From assembly GCA_963682175.1 (NCBI GenBank), contig CAVMKL010000055.1, forward strand, positions 1 through 64,000: 64,000 nt of DNA, written 5' to 3'. Numbering within the stretch: the first letter of the stretch is position 1; every line of letters starts with the position of its first letter. The position numbers were made by a program, and so were the translations under genes. The stretch comes from Triglochin maritima. Taxonomy: Eukaryota; Streptophyta; Magnoliopsida; Alismatales; Juncaginaceae. The notes beneath the pieces were generated by a model. It searched no databases, was not told the origin of the DNA, and saw only the letters and a list, made by a program, of their open reading frames with translations. Below, one piece after another: positions 8,864 to 21,201 of the stretch.

Positions 8864-10276
8864 TGTTGAACGTTTTATTTAAACCGCAAGTGCACGGCCG
8901 CGATGAAGCGGTGGCAAGTACGGGTCGTCCTCAGGGAGGTGAGTAGTCTCTTGCTTGTACGAAATCAAGTGGCGAAAAAAATGGAGAAGAGAGTTGGTTA
9001 CGCTAATCTAGACTTCGCTACACTAAGAAGTATGAATTGCGAACGAAACAAACAAACGATGGAATAACAACTAAACTAAGAACAAAGGAAGAATGCTGGA
9101 ATACAGAAATGGGAAAACCCGTAAGGGGTGGAGTGAGTGCACACATGCAAAGAGGTGGGTGTAGAATACATTCTTTAAGCACATGAAGGTGGTGTTTATC
9201 AAGCATAGGAAGTGTCTAAATGTTATGGCAAAACCTATCAATTTATTCACCAACTTGGTTGATTAACATTTACATATGCAAGTTGTTTATTTCAGAACCT
9301 AAACAAGCATGAGAGGTGTCTAATCATTTTGGCAAAACTCATCAAGTTATAAATTCTATCCTAAACAAGCAAGCATACATTCATGTTTAATCAACACATC
9401 AAAAATAAAGCATTCATCCCATTCTCTAATGCATGTATGTACATCTACTCCACCCCCCAAAGGGGATGAAACTACTCACTAAACATTACACTAATTATTA
9501 AACTATGGAAAGAAAGCATATTAAAACTAAGCTAGAATTAAAAGACGATTAAACTAAAACATGCACAAACAATAAAAGAAGCATAAAACAAACAATGAAA
9601 GAAACACAAAACTTTATTGATAAAATGACTCACATTAAAAGTAGCATCCTCCTACTTTAGTGTGTGCTTCAAGGCCTCACTTCTAGTAGGAAGAATAGCC
9701 ACTTAAAATATGGAGTCCTTACAATAGGAGGTGAAGAGTTCTATTTATAGCCATGGAAAAAGATAATCCGGGACAATCCCCCGATGTGGGACTAAACAGA
9801 TACCACAAATAGCCTAAACATCCTCTAATACATGTGCTGGAGAAATTTGAGCGCATTTGGGCCAAAAGTGACCGCCAATTAGCGGTCTTGGACCGCTAAT
9901 TAGCGGTCTACAGTGTCCGGATCGCTCTGGAATTTCTTGTGGGCTTTTCTGGAAGGCTTTGTTGGTATTTGATGCATCTATTTTGCATGTTGGAGCTCCG
10001 ACCCGAATAGAATTGCCAAAATACTCCCCATGATGGTGAGGAGTATTCTGTTTTGCTCTTAGGTCCTTCGGTCTTGCATCAGGTCCTTCTTCCTTGCATC
10101 TTGGTCCACAGATCTCACAATTCAGTCCTTTTTCCCAGCTTTTGGGTCCTTTTATGCTTTATCTCTTCAAACCTATTTATTCCTGAAAACTAAACATAAA
10201 ACTCGTAACATAGCATTATTTAGGTGAAAGATAATGGATATAAGATACAAATATGAGCATGAAATGATGTCAATCA
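8864..10276 (-). repeat. Element 1 5' LTR (promoter copy)
   Basis: 1,413-bp direct repeat of 1661-3074. It lacks one T near 10079 and differs by about six substitutions, for example G at 8910 against C at 1707. It carries the TATA box (9742-9749), AATAAA (9613-9618) and the paired palindromes (9870-9887 and 9891-9908). Transcription of the element runs from here toward lower coordinates. Confidence 0.96.
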
Positions 10277-10281
10277 GTTGG
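10277..10281. repeat. Target-site duplication, right copy (element 1)
   Basis: GTTGG, matching 1656-1660; the satellite continues in the correct phase (GTTGGCATGTTAGCG). Confidence 0.95.
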
Positions 10282-11246
10282 CATGTTAGCGCCACGATGG
10301 GGCCTAGTGTGTGCTCGCGGCAGTGGCCTGCGGCATTCACTTCCAAAACAGGTTTGGAAGTGAAATCGTACTTGTAGGTGAAATGGGGGTTGGTCGTGGG
10401 CAAAGCCCAAGGTGCCTGTGGACGTTGCTCTTCGACGTGCTCGGTTGCCCAAGGTTGTTGCCTTCCCGTCCACTTCCGAACACGTCCGGAAGTGAATGTG
10501 GGTTTCTCGTGTGGAAAGTTCTTCGGGACGTTGCTCGTGCCCATGCTTGGGTTCCCACGGTTGTTGCCTACCCAATTCGCTTCCAAAACGCGTTTGGAAG
10601 TCCATGGGTGTTGCCCACGGGCAATGTTTAAGCTGCCGCATCTATTGCCCCATGCAACGGCCTGAGTGGACCTTAGGTGAGCCTTAGTCTATATTTGGGC
10701 ACCCAAGCACATAGTGAGGAGGAGTGGAAGTGTAACTCCTCTTAGAATGCCCGATTTAGGTGTATCTACAGCGAGGCGCGACGAGATGAAGAATGCTGAT
10801 GATGTGGGGGCGTGGCTGGTAGGGACGTACGTGTTCTTCTGGGAGGTGCGACCCCGAATCCTTCGGCGTTTCCTCTGAAATGTTAGGGGCAGATAGAGGG
10901 ATCAATTGTCTACGTAACGCAAGTTGGAACGCCCGATTTGGAGGTCGGATGCTCGAGGCGCAGCCGATTTGGTGTAGGCCTGCAGGGTGGCGACGGAGTG
11001 GCCTTTGGCCAGCTCCACGCGTGGCATGTGGCCAGCCCCACACCTAGTTTCTAAGTGGTATTTAGGTGGCCCAACCACGGTTTATGGAGCTTAGGACCCC
11101 ACATATCCATCCGAGTTATCTACGAGGCGCACCCTGCTCGGAGTGCTTTGGAGGTCGGACGATGGACACTAGCCTAGTGTGGTCATAGTTGGCATGTTAG
11201 CTCCACGATGGGGCCTAGTGTGTGCTCGCGGCAGTGGCCTGCGGCC

Positions 11247-11275
11247 TTCACTTCCAAAACACGTTTGGAAGTGAA
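11247..11275. repeat. Representative strong dyad of the satellite monomer
   Basis: Perfect 12-bp arms TTCACTTCCAAA (11247-11258) and TTTGGAAGTGAA (11264-11275) around ACACG. The same dyad recurs in nearly every monomer about 59 bp after the monomer start. Two related, weaker dyads lie roughly 135 and 240 bp further on in the same monomer. Confidence 0.85.
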
Positions 11276-14200
11276 AGCGTACTTGTAGGTGAAATGGGGG
11301 TTGGTCGTGGGCAAAGCCCAAGGTGCCTGTGGACATTGCTCTTCGGCGTGCTCGGTTGCCGAAGGTTGTTGCCTTCCCGTCCACTTCCGAACGCGTCCGG
11401 AAGGCAATGTGGGTTTCTCGTGGGGAAAGTTCTTCGGGACGTTGCTCGTGCCCATGCTTGGGTTCCCACGGTTGTTGCCTATCCCATTCGCTTCCAAAAC
11501 GCGTTTGGAAGTCCATGGGTGTTGCCCGCGGGCAAAGTGCAAGCTGCCGCATCTATTGGCCCATGCAACGGCCTGAGTGGACCTTAGGTGAGCCTTAGTC
11601 CATATTTGGGCACCCAAGCACATAGTGAGGAGGAGTGGAAGTGTAAGTCCTCTTAGAACGCCCGATTTAGGTGTATGTACAGCGAGGCGCGACGAGATGA
11701 AGAATGCTGATGATGTGGGGGCGTGGCTGGTAGGGACGTACATCTTCTTGTGGGAGGCGCGACCCCGAATCCTACGGCGTTTCGTCTGAAATTTTAGGGT
11801 CAGATAGAGGGATCAATTGTCTACGTAACGCAAGTTGGAACGCCCGATTTGGAGGTCGGATGCTCGAGGCGCAGCCGATTTGGTGTAGGCCTGCAGGGTG
11901 GCGACGGAGTGGCCTTTGGCCAGCTCCACGCGTGGCATGTGGCCAGCCCCACACCTAGTTTCTAAGTGGTCTTTAGGTGGCCCAACCACAGTTTATGGAG
12001 CTTAGGACCCCACATATCCATCCGAGTTATCTACGAGGCGCACCCTGCTCGGAGTGCTTTGGAGGTCGGACGATGGACACTAGCCTAGTGTGGTCATAGT
12101 TGGCATGTTATCGCCACGATGGGGCCTAGTGTGTGCTCGCGGCAGTGGCCTGCGGCATTCGCTTCCAAAACACGTTTGGAAGTGAAACCGTACTTGTAGG
12201 TGAAATGGGGGTTGGTCGTGGGAAAAGCCCAAGGTGCCTGTGGACGTTGCTCTTCGACGTGCTCGGTTGCCCAAGGTTGTTGCCTTCCCGTCCACTTCCG
12301 AACGCATCCGGAAGGCAATGTGCGTTTCTCGGGGGGAAAGTTCTTCGGGACGTTGCTCGTGCCCATCCTTGGGTTCCCACGGTTGTTGCCTATCCCATTC
12401 GCTTCCAAAACGCGTTTGGAAGTCCATGGGTGTTGCCCGCGGGCAAAGTGCAAGCTGCCACATCTATTGCCCCATGCAACGGCCTTAGTGGACCTTAGGT
12501 GAGCCTTAGTCTATATTTGGGCACCCAAGCACATAGTGAGGAGGAGTGGAAGTGTAAATCCTCTTAGAACGCCCGATTTAGGTGTATGTACAGCGAGGCG
12601 GGACGAGATGAAGAATGTTGATGATGTGGGGGCGTGGCTGGTAGGGACGTACGTCTTCTTGTGTGAAGCGCGACCCCGAATCCTAGGGCGTTTCGTCTGA
12701 AATTTTAGGGGCAGATAGAGGGATCAATTGTCTACGTAGCGCAAGTTGGAACGCCCGATTTGGAGGTTGGATGCTCGAGGCGCAGCCGATTTGGTGTAGG
12801 CCTGGAGGGTGGCGACGGAGTGGCCTTTGGCCAGCTCCACACGTGGCATGTGGCCAGCCCCACACCTAGTTTCTAAGTGGTCTTTAGGTGGCCCAACCAC
12901 GGTTTATGTAGCTTAGGACCCCACATATCCATCCGAGTTATCTACGAGGCGCACCCTGCTCGGAGTGCTTTGGAGATCGGACGATGGACACTAGCCTAGT
13001 GTGGTCATAGTTGGCATGTTAGCGCCACGATGGGGCCTAGTGTGTGCTCGCGGCAGTGGCCTGCGGCCTTCACTTCCAAAACACCTTTGGAAGTGAAAGC
13101 GTACTTGTAGGTGAAATGGGGGTTGGTCATGGGCAAAGCCCAAGGTGCCTGTGGACGTTGCTCTTCGACGTGCTCGGTTGCCCAAGGTTGTTGCCTTCCC
13201 GTCCACTTCCGAACGCGTCCGGAAGGCAATGTGGGTTTCTCGTGGGGAAATTTCTTCGGGACGTTGCTCGTGCCCATGCTTGGGTTCCCACGGTTGTTGC
13301 CTATCCCATTGGCTTCCAAAACGCGTTTGGATGTCCATGGGTGTTGCCCGCGGGCAAAGTGCAAGCTGCCGCATCTATTGCCCCATGCAACGGCCTAAGT
13401 GGACCTTAGGTGAGCCTTAGTCTATATTTGGGCACCCAAGCACATAGTGAGGAGGAGTGGAAGTGTAAATCCTCTTAGAACGCCCGATTTAGGTGTATGT
13501 ACAGCGAGGCGCGACGAGATGAAGAATGCTGATGATGTGGGGGCGTGGCTGGTAGGGACGTACGTCTTCTTGTGGGAGGCGCGACCCCGAATCCTAGGGT
13601 GTTTCGTCTGAAATTTTAGGGGCAGATAGAGGGATCAATTGTCTACGTAGCGCAAGTTGGAACGCCCGATTTGGAGGTCGGATGCTCGAGGCGCAGCCGA
13701 TTTGGTGTAGGCCTGGAGGGTGGCGACGGAGTGGCCTTTGGCCAGCTCCACACGTGGCATGTGGCCAGCCCCACACCTAGTTTCTAAGTGGTCTTTAGGT
13801 GGCCCAACCACGGTTTATGTAGCTTAGGACCCCACATATCCATCCGAGTTATCTACGAGGCGCACCCTGCTCGGAGTGCTTTGGAGATCGGACGATGGAC
13901 ACTTGCCTAGTGTGGTCATAGTTGGCATGTTAGCGCCACGATGGGGCCTAGTGTGTGCTCGCGGCAGTGGCCTGCGGCCTTCACTTCCAAAACACGTTTG
14001 GAAGTGAAAGCGTACTTGTAGGTGAAATGGGGGTTGGTCGTGGGAAAAGCCCAAGGTGCCTGTGGACGTTGCTCTTCGACGTGCTCGGTTGCCCAAGGTT
14101 GTTGCCTTCCCGTCCACTTCCGAACGCATCCGGAAGGCAATGTGCGTTTCTCGGGGGGAAAGTTCTTCGGGACGTTGCTCGTGCCCATCCTTGGGTTCCC

Positions 14201-14831
14201 ACGGTTGTTGCCTATCCCATTCGCTTCCAAAACGCGTTTGGAAGTCCATGGGTGTTGCCCGCGGGCAAAGTGCAAGCTGCCGCATCTATTGCCCCATGCA
14301 ACGGCCTGAGTGGACCTTAGGTGAGCCTTAGTCTATATTTCTGCACCCAAGCACATAGTGAGGAGGAGTGGAAGTGTAAATCCTCTTAGAACGCCCGATT
14401 TAGGTGTATGTACAGCGAGGCGCGACGAGATGAAGATTGTTGATGATGTGGGGGCGTGGCTGGTAGGGACGTACGTCTTCTTGTGGGAGGCGCGACCCCG
14501 AATCCTTGGGCGTTTCGTCTTAAATTTTAGTGTCAGATAGAGGGATCAATTGTCTACGTAACGCAAGTTGGAACTCTCGATTTGGAGGTCGGATGCTCGA
14601 GGCGCAGCCGATTTGGTGTAGGCCTGCAGGGTGGCGACGGATTGGCCTTTGGCCAGCTCCACCCGTGGCATGTGGCCAGCCCCACGCCTAGTTTCTAAGT
14701 GGTCTTTAGGTGGCCCAACCACGGTTTATGGAGCTTAGGATCCCACATATCCATCCGAGTTATCTACGATGCGCACCCTGCTCGGAGTGCTTTGGAGGTC
14801 GGACGATGGACACTAGCCTAGTGTGGTCATA

Positions 14832-17563
14832 GTTGGCATGTTAGCGCCACGATGGGGCCTAGTGTGTGCTCGCGGCAGTGGCCTGCGGCCTTCACTTCCA
14901 AAACACGTTTGGAAGTGAAAGCGTACTTGTAGGTGAAATGGGTGTTGGTCGTGGGCAAAGCCCAAGGTGCCTGTGGACGTTGCTCTTCGACGTGCTCGGT
15001 TGCCCAAGGTTGTTGCCTTCCCGTCCACTTCCGAACGCGTCCGGAAGGCAATGTGGGTTTCTCGTGGGGAAAGTTCTTCGGGACGTTGCTCGTGCCCATG
15101 CTTGGGTTCCCACGGTTGTTGCCTATCCCATTCGCTTCCAAAACGCGTTTGGAAGTCCATGGGTGTTGCCCGCGGGCAAAGTGCAAGCTGCCGCATCTAT
15201 TGCCCCATGCAACGGCCTGAGTGGACCTTAGGTGAGCCTTAGTCTATATTTCGGCACCCAAGCACATAGTGAGGAGGAGTGGAAGTGTAAATCCTCTTAG
15301 AACGCCCGATTTAGGTGTATGTACAGCGAGGCGCGACGAGATTAAGAATGCTGATGATGTGGGGGCGTGGCTGGTAGGGACGTACGTGTTCTTGTGGTAG
15401 GCGCGACCCCGAATCCTAGGGCGTTTCGTCTGAAATTTTAGTGTCAGATAGAGGGATCAATTGTCTACGTAACGCAAGTTGGAACTCTCGATTTGGAGGT
15501 CGGATGCTCGAGGCGCAGCCGATTTGGTGTAGGCCTGCAGGGTGGCGACGGATTGGCCTTTGGCCAGCTCCACCCGTGGCATGTGGCCAGCCCCACGCCT
15601 AGTTTCTAAGTGGTCTTTAGGTGGCCCAACCACGGTTTATGGAGCGTAGGATCCCACATATCCATCCGAGTTATCTACGATGCGCACCCTGCTCGGAGTG
15701 CTTTGGAGGTCGGACGATGGACACTAGCCTAGTGTGGTCATAGTTGGCATGTTAGCGCCACGATGGGGCCTAGTGTGTGCTCGCGGCAGTGGCCTGCGTC
15801 CTTCACTTCCAAAACACGTTTGGAAGTGAAAGCGTACTTGTAGGTGAAATGGGTGTTGGTCGTGGGCAAAGCCCAAGGTGCCTGTGGACGTTGCTCTTCG
15901 ACGTGCTCGGTTGCCCAAGGTTGTTGCCTTCCCGTCCACTTCCGAACGCGTCCGGAAGGCAATGTGGGTTTCTCGTGGGGAAAGTTCTTCGGGACGTTGC
16001 TCGTGCCCATGCTTGGGTTCCCACGGTTGTTGCCTATCCCATTCGCTTCCAAAACGCGTTTGGAAGTCCATGGGTGTTGCCCGCGGGCAAAGTGCAAGCT
16101 GCCGCATCTATTGCCCCATGCAACGGCCTGAGTGGACCTTAGGTGAGCCTTAGTCTATATTTCGGCACCCAAGCACATAGTGAGGAGGAGTGGAAGTGTA
16201 AATCCTCTTAGAACGCCCGATTTAGGTGTATGTACAGCGAGGCGCGACGAGATTAAGAATGCTGATGATGTGGGGGCGTGGCTGGTAGGGACGTACGTGT
16301 TCTTGTGGTAGGCGCGACCCCGAATCCTAGGGCGTTTCGTCTGAAATTTTAGTGTCAGATAGAGGGATCAATTGTCTACGTAACGCAAGTTGGAACTCTC
16401 GATTTGGAGGTCGGATGCTCGAGGCGCAGCCGATTTGGTGTAGGCCTGCAGGGTGGCGACGGATTGGCCTTTGGCCAGCTCCACCCGTGGCATGTGGCCA
16501 GCCCCACGCCTAGTTTCTAAGTGGTCTTTAGGTGGCCCAACCACGGTTTATGGAGCTTAGGATCCCACATATCCATCCGAGTTATCTACGATGCGCACCC
16601 TGCTCGGAGTGCTTTGGAGGTCGGACGATGGACACTAGCCTAGTGTGGTCATAGTTGGCATGTTAGCGCCACGATGGGGCCTAGTGTGTGCTCGCGGCAG
16701 TGGCCTGCGTCCTTCACTTCCAAAACACGTTTGGAAGTGAAAGCGTACTTGTAGGTGAAATGGGTGTTGGTCGTGGGCAAAGCCCAAGGTGCCTGTGGAC
16801 GTTGCTCTTCGACGTGCTCGGTTGCCCAAGGTTGTTGCCTTCCCGTCCACTTCCGAACGCGTCCGGAAGGCAATGTGGGTTTCTCGTGGGGAAAGTTCTT
16901 CGGGACGTTGCTCGTGCCCATGCTTGGGTTCCCACGGTTGTTGCCTATCCCATTCGCTTCCAAAACGCGTTTGGAAGTCCATGGGTGTTGCCCGCGGGCA
17001 AAGTGCAAGCTGCCGCATCTATTGCCCCATGCAACGGCCTGAGTGGACCTTAGGTGAGCCTTAGTCTATATTTCGGCACCCAAGCACATAGTGAGGAGGA
17101 GTGGAAGTGTAAATCCTCTTAGAACGCCCGATTTAGGTGTATGTACAGCGAGGCGCGACGAGATTAAGAATGCTGATGATGTGGGGGCGTGGCTGGTAGG
17201 GACGTACGTGTTCTTGTGGTAGGCGCGACCCCGAATCCTAGGGCGTTTCGTCTGAAATTTTAGGGGCAGATAGAGGGATGAATTTTCTACGTAACGCATG
17301 TTGGAACGCCCGATTTGGAGGTCGGATGCTCGAGGCGCAGCCGATTTGGTGTAGGCTTGCAGGGTGGCGACGGAGTGGCCTTTGGCCAGCTCCACGCGTG
17401 GCATGTGGCCAGCCCCACACCTAGTTTCTAAGTGTCTTTAGGTGGCCCAACCACGGTTTATGGAGCTTAGCACCCCACATATCCATCCGAGTTATCTACG
17501 ATGCGCACCCTGCTCGGAGTGCTTTGGAGGTCGGACGATGGACACTAGCCTAGTGTGGTCATA
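14832..17563 (+). repeat. Three nearly identical tandem monomers
   Basis: Monomers starting at 14832, 15743 and 16654 share private variants, including ATTTCGGCACC after the TCTATAT box, and differ at only a few sites. This indicates recent local amplification of one monomer. Confidence 0.85.
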
Positions 17564-20500
17564 GTTGGCATGTTAGCGCCACGATGGGGCCTAGTGTGTG
17601 CTCGCGGCAGTGGCCTGCGGCCTTCACTTCCAAAACACGTTTGGAAGTGAAAGCGTACTTGTAGGTGAAATGGGTATTGGTCGTGGGCAAAGCCCAAGGT
17701 GCCTGTGGACGTTGCTCTTCGACGTGCTCGGTTGCCCAAGGTTGTTGCCTTCCCGTCCACTTCCGAACGCGTCCGGAAGGCAATGTGGGTTTCTCGTGGG
17801 GAAAGTTCTTCGGGACGTTGCTCGTGCCCATGCTTGGGTTCCCACGGTTGTTGCCTATCCCATTCGCTTCCAAAACGCGTTTGGAAGTCCATGGGTGTTG
17901 CCCGCGGGCAAAGTGCAAGTGCCGCATCTATTGCCCCATGCAACGGCCTGAGTGGACCTTAGGTGAGCCTTAGTCTATATTTGGGCACCCAAGCACATAG
18001 TGAGGCGGAGTGGAATTGTGAATCCTCTTAGAACGCCTGATTTAGGTGTATGTAGAGCGAGGCGCGATGAGATGAAGAATGCTGAAGATGTGCGGGCGTG
18101 GCTGGTAGGGACGTACGTCTTCTTGTGGGAGGCGCGACCCCGAATCCTTTGGCGTTTCGTCTGATATTTAAGGGGCAGATAGAGGGATCAATTGTCTACG
18201 TAACGCAAGTTGGAACGCCCGATTTGGAGGTCGGATGCTCGAGGCGCAGCCGATTTGGTGTAGGCTTGCAGGGTGGCGACGGAGTGGCCTTTGGCCAGCT
18301 CCACGCGTGGCATGTGGCCAGCCCCACACCTAGTTTCTAAGTGTCTTTAGGTGGCCCAACCACGGTTTATGGAGCTTAGCACCCCACATATCCATCCGAG
18401 TTATCTACGATGCGCACCCTGCTCGGAGTGCTTTGGAGGTCGGACGATGGACACTAGCCTAGTGTGGTCATAGTTGGCATGTTAGCGCCACGATGGGGCC
18501 TAGTGTGTGCTCGCGGCAGTGGCCTGCGGCCTTCACTTCCAAAACACGTTTGGAAGTGAAAGCGTACTTGTAGGTGAAATGGGTATTGGTCGTGGGCAAA
18601 GCCCAAGGTGCCTGTGGACGTTGCTCTTCGACGTGCTCGGTTGCCCAAGGTTGTTGCCTTCCCGTCCACTTCCGAACGCGTCCGGAAGGCAATGTGGGTT
18701 TCTCGTGGGGAAAGTTCTTCGGGACGTTGCTCGTGCCCATGCTTGGGTTCCCACGGTTGTTGCCTATCCCATTCGCTTCCAAAACGCGTTTGGAAGTCCA
18801 TGGGTGTTGCCCGCGGGCAAAGTGCAAGCTGCCGCATCTATTGCCCCATGCAACGGCCTGAGTGGACCTTAGGTGAGCCTTAGTCTATATTTCGGCACCC
18901 AAGCACATAGTGAGGAGGAGTGGAAGTGTAAATCCTCTTAGAACGCCCGATTTAGGTGTATGTACAGCGAGGCGCGACGAGATTAAGAATGCTGATGATG
19001 TGGGGGCGTGGCTGGTAGGGACGTACGTGTTCTTGTGGTAGGCGCGACCCCGAATCCTAGGGCGTTTCGTCTGAAATTTTAGGGGCAGATAGAGGGATGA
19101 ATTTTCTACGTAACGCATGTTGGAACGCCCGATTTGGAGGTCGGATGCTCGAGGCGCAGCCGATTTGGTGTAGGCTTGCAGGGTGGCGACGGAGTGGCCT
19201 TTGGCCAGCTCCACGCGTGGCATGTGGCCAGCCCCACACCTAGTTTCTAAGTGTCTTTAGGTGGCCCAACCACGGTTTATGGAGCTTAGCACCCCACATA
19301 TCCATCCGAGTTATCTACGATGCGCACCCTGCTCGGAGTGCTTTGGAGGTCGGACGATGGACACTAGCCTAGTGTGGTCATAGTTGGCATGTTAGCGCCA
19401 CGATGGGGCCTAGTGTGTGCTCGCGGCAGTGGCCTGCGGCCTTCACTTCCAAAACACGTTTGGAAGTGAAAGCGTACTTGTAGGTGAAATGGGTATTGGT
19501 CGTGGGCAAAGCCCAAGGTGCCTGTGGACGTTGCTCTTCGACGTGCTCGGTTGCCCAAGGTTGTTGCCTTCCCGTCCACTTCCGAACGCGTCCGGAAGGC
19601 AATGTGGGTTTCTCGTGGGGAAAGTTCTTCGGGACGTTGCTCGTGCCCATGCTTGGGTTCCCACGGTTGTTGCCTATCCCATTCGCTTCCAAAACGCGTT
19701 TGGAAGTCCATGGGTGTTGCCCGCGGGCAAAGTGCAAGTGCCGCATCTATTGCCCCATGCAACGGCCTGAGTGGACCTTAGGTGAGCCTTAGTCTATATT
19801 TGGGCACCCAAGCACATAGTGAGGCGGAGTGGAAGTGTGAATCCTCTTAGAACGCCCGATTTAGGTGTATGTAGAGCGAGGCGCGATGAGATGAAGAATG
19901 CTGAAGATGTGCGGGCGTGGCTGGTAGGGACGTACGTCTTCTTGTGGGAGGCGCGACCCCGAATCCTTTGGCGTTTCGTCTGATATTTAAGGGGCAGATA
20001 GAGGGATCAATTGTCTACGTAACGCAAGTTGGAACGCCCGATTTGGAGGTCGGATGCTCGAGGCGCAGCCGATTTGGTGTAGGCTTGCAGGGTGGCGACG
20101 GAGTGGCCTTTGGCCAGCTCCACGCGTGGCATGTGGCCAGCCCCACACCTAGTTTCTAAGTGTCTTTAGGTGGCCCAACCACGGTTTATGGAGCTTAGCA
20201 CCCCACATATCCATCCGAGTTATCTACGATGCGCACCCTGCTCGGAGTGCTTTGGAGGTCGGACAATGGACACTAGCCTAGTGTGGTCATAGTTGGCATG
20301 TTAGCGCCACGATGGGGCCTAGTGTGTGCTCGCGGCAGTGGCCTGCGGCCTTCACTTCCAAAACACGTTTGGAAGTGAAAGCGTACTTGTAGGTGAAATG
20401 GGTATTGGTCGTGGGCAAAGCCCAAGGTGCCTGTGGACGTTGCTCTTCGACGTGCTCGGTTGCCCAAGGTTGTTGCCTTCCCGTCCACTTCCGAACGCGT

Positions 20501-21201
20501 CCGGAAGGCAATGTGGGTTTCTCGTGGGGAAAGTTCTTCGGGACGTTGCTCGTGCCCATGCTTGGGTTCCCACGGTTGTTGCCTATCCCATTTGCTTCCA
20601 AAACGCGTTTGGAAGTCCATGGGTGTTGCCCGAGGGCAAAGTGCAAGTGCCGCATCTATTGCCCCATGCAACGGCCTGAGTGGACCTTAGGTGAGCCTTA
20701 GTCTATATTTGGGCACCCAAGCACATAGTGAGGCGGAGTGGAAGTGTGAATCCTCTTAGAACGCCCGATTTAGGTGTATGTAGAGCGAGGCGCGATGAGA
20801 TGAAGAATGCTGAAGATGTGCGGGCGTGGCTGGTAGGGACGTACGTCTTCTTGTGGGAGGCGCGACCCCGAATCCTTTGGCGTTTCGTCTGATATTTAAG
20901 GGGCAGATAGAGGGATCAATTGTCTACGTAACGCAAGTTGGAGCGCCCAATTTGGAGGTCGGATGCTCGAGGCGCAACCGATTTGGTGTAGGCCTGCAGG
21001 GTGGCGACGGAGTGGCCTTTGGCCAGCTCCACGCGTGGCATGTGGTCAGCCCCACACCTAGTTTCTAAGTGGTCTTTAGGTGGCCCAACCACGGTTTATG
21101 GAGCTTAGGACCCCACATATCCATCCGAGTTATCTACGAGGCGCACCCTGCTCGGAGTGCTTTGGAGGTCGGACGATGGACACTAGGCTAGTGTGGTCAT
21201 A
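17564..21201 (+). repeat. 1,819-bp dimeric higher-order repeat, two copies
   Basis: Starts at 17564, 18473, 19383 and 20292 alternate 909 and 910 bp. One-base deletions distinguish the two halves: CAAGTGCCGC against CAAGCTGCCGC, plus a shared loss giving AAGTGTCTTT. Whole blocks recur at a 1,819-bp offset. Confidence 0.85.

Larger units (their letters stand above)
1661..10276 (-). mobile_element. Element 1: non-autonomous gag-protease LTR retrotransposon (Ty3, Athila/Tat-like)
   Basis: Complete 8,616-bp LTR element inserted in the satellite, transcribed on the minus strand. Seen directly: direct LTRs bounded by TG...CA, a 5-bp target duplication, an 18-nt PBS matching tRNA-Asp, a PPT next to the 3' LTR, and one long gag-protease frame. 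The 5.8-kb interior has no reverse transcriptase, RNase H or integrase frame on either strand, so it must depend on an autonomous relative. I infer the Athila/Tat (OTA) lineage from the tRNA-Asp primer and the protease DLG and ILGRPFLAT motifs. It resembles the plant gag-only class called TR-GAG, but is longer and retains protease. The LTRs differ by about six substitutions and one 1-bp indel. At an assumed 1.3e-8 substitutions per site per year that suggests roughly 0.15-0.2 million years. Confidence 0.93.
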
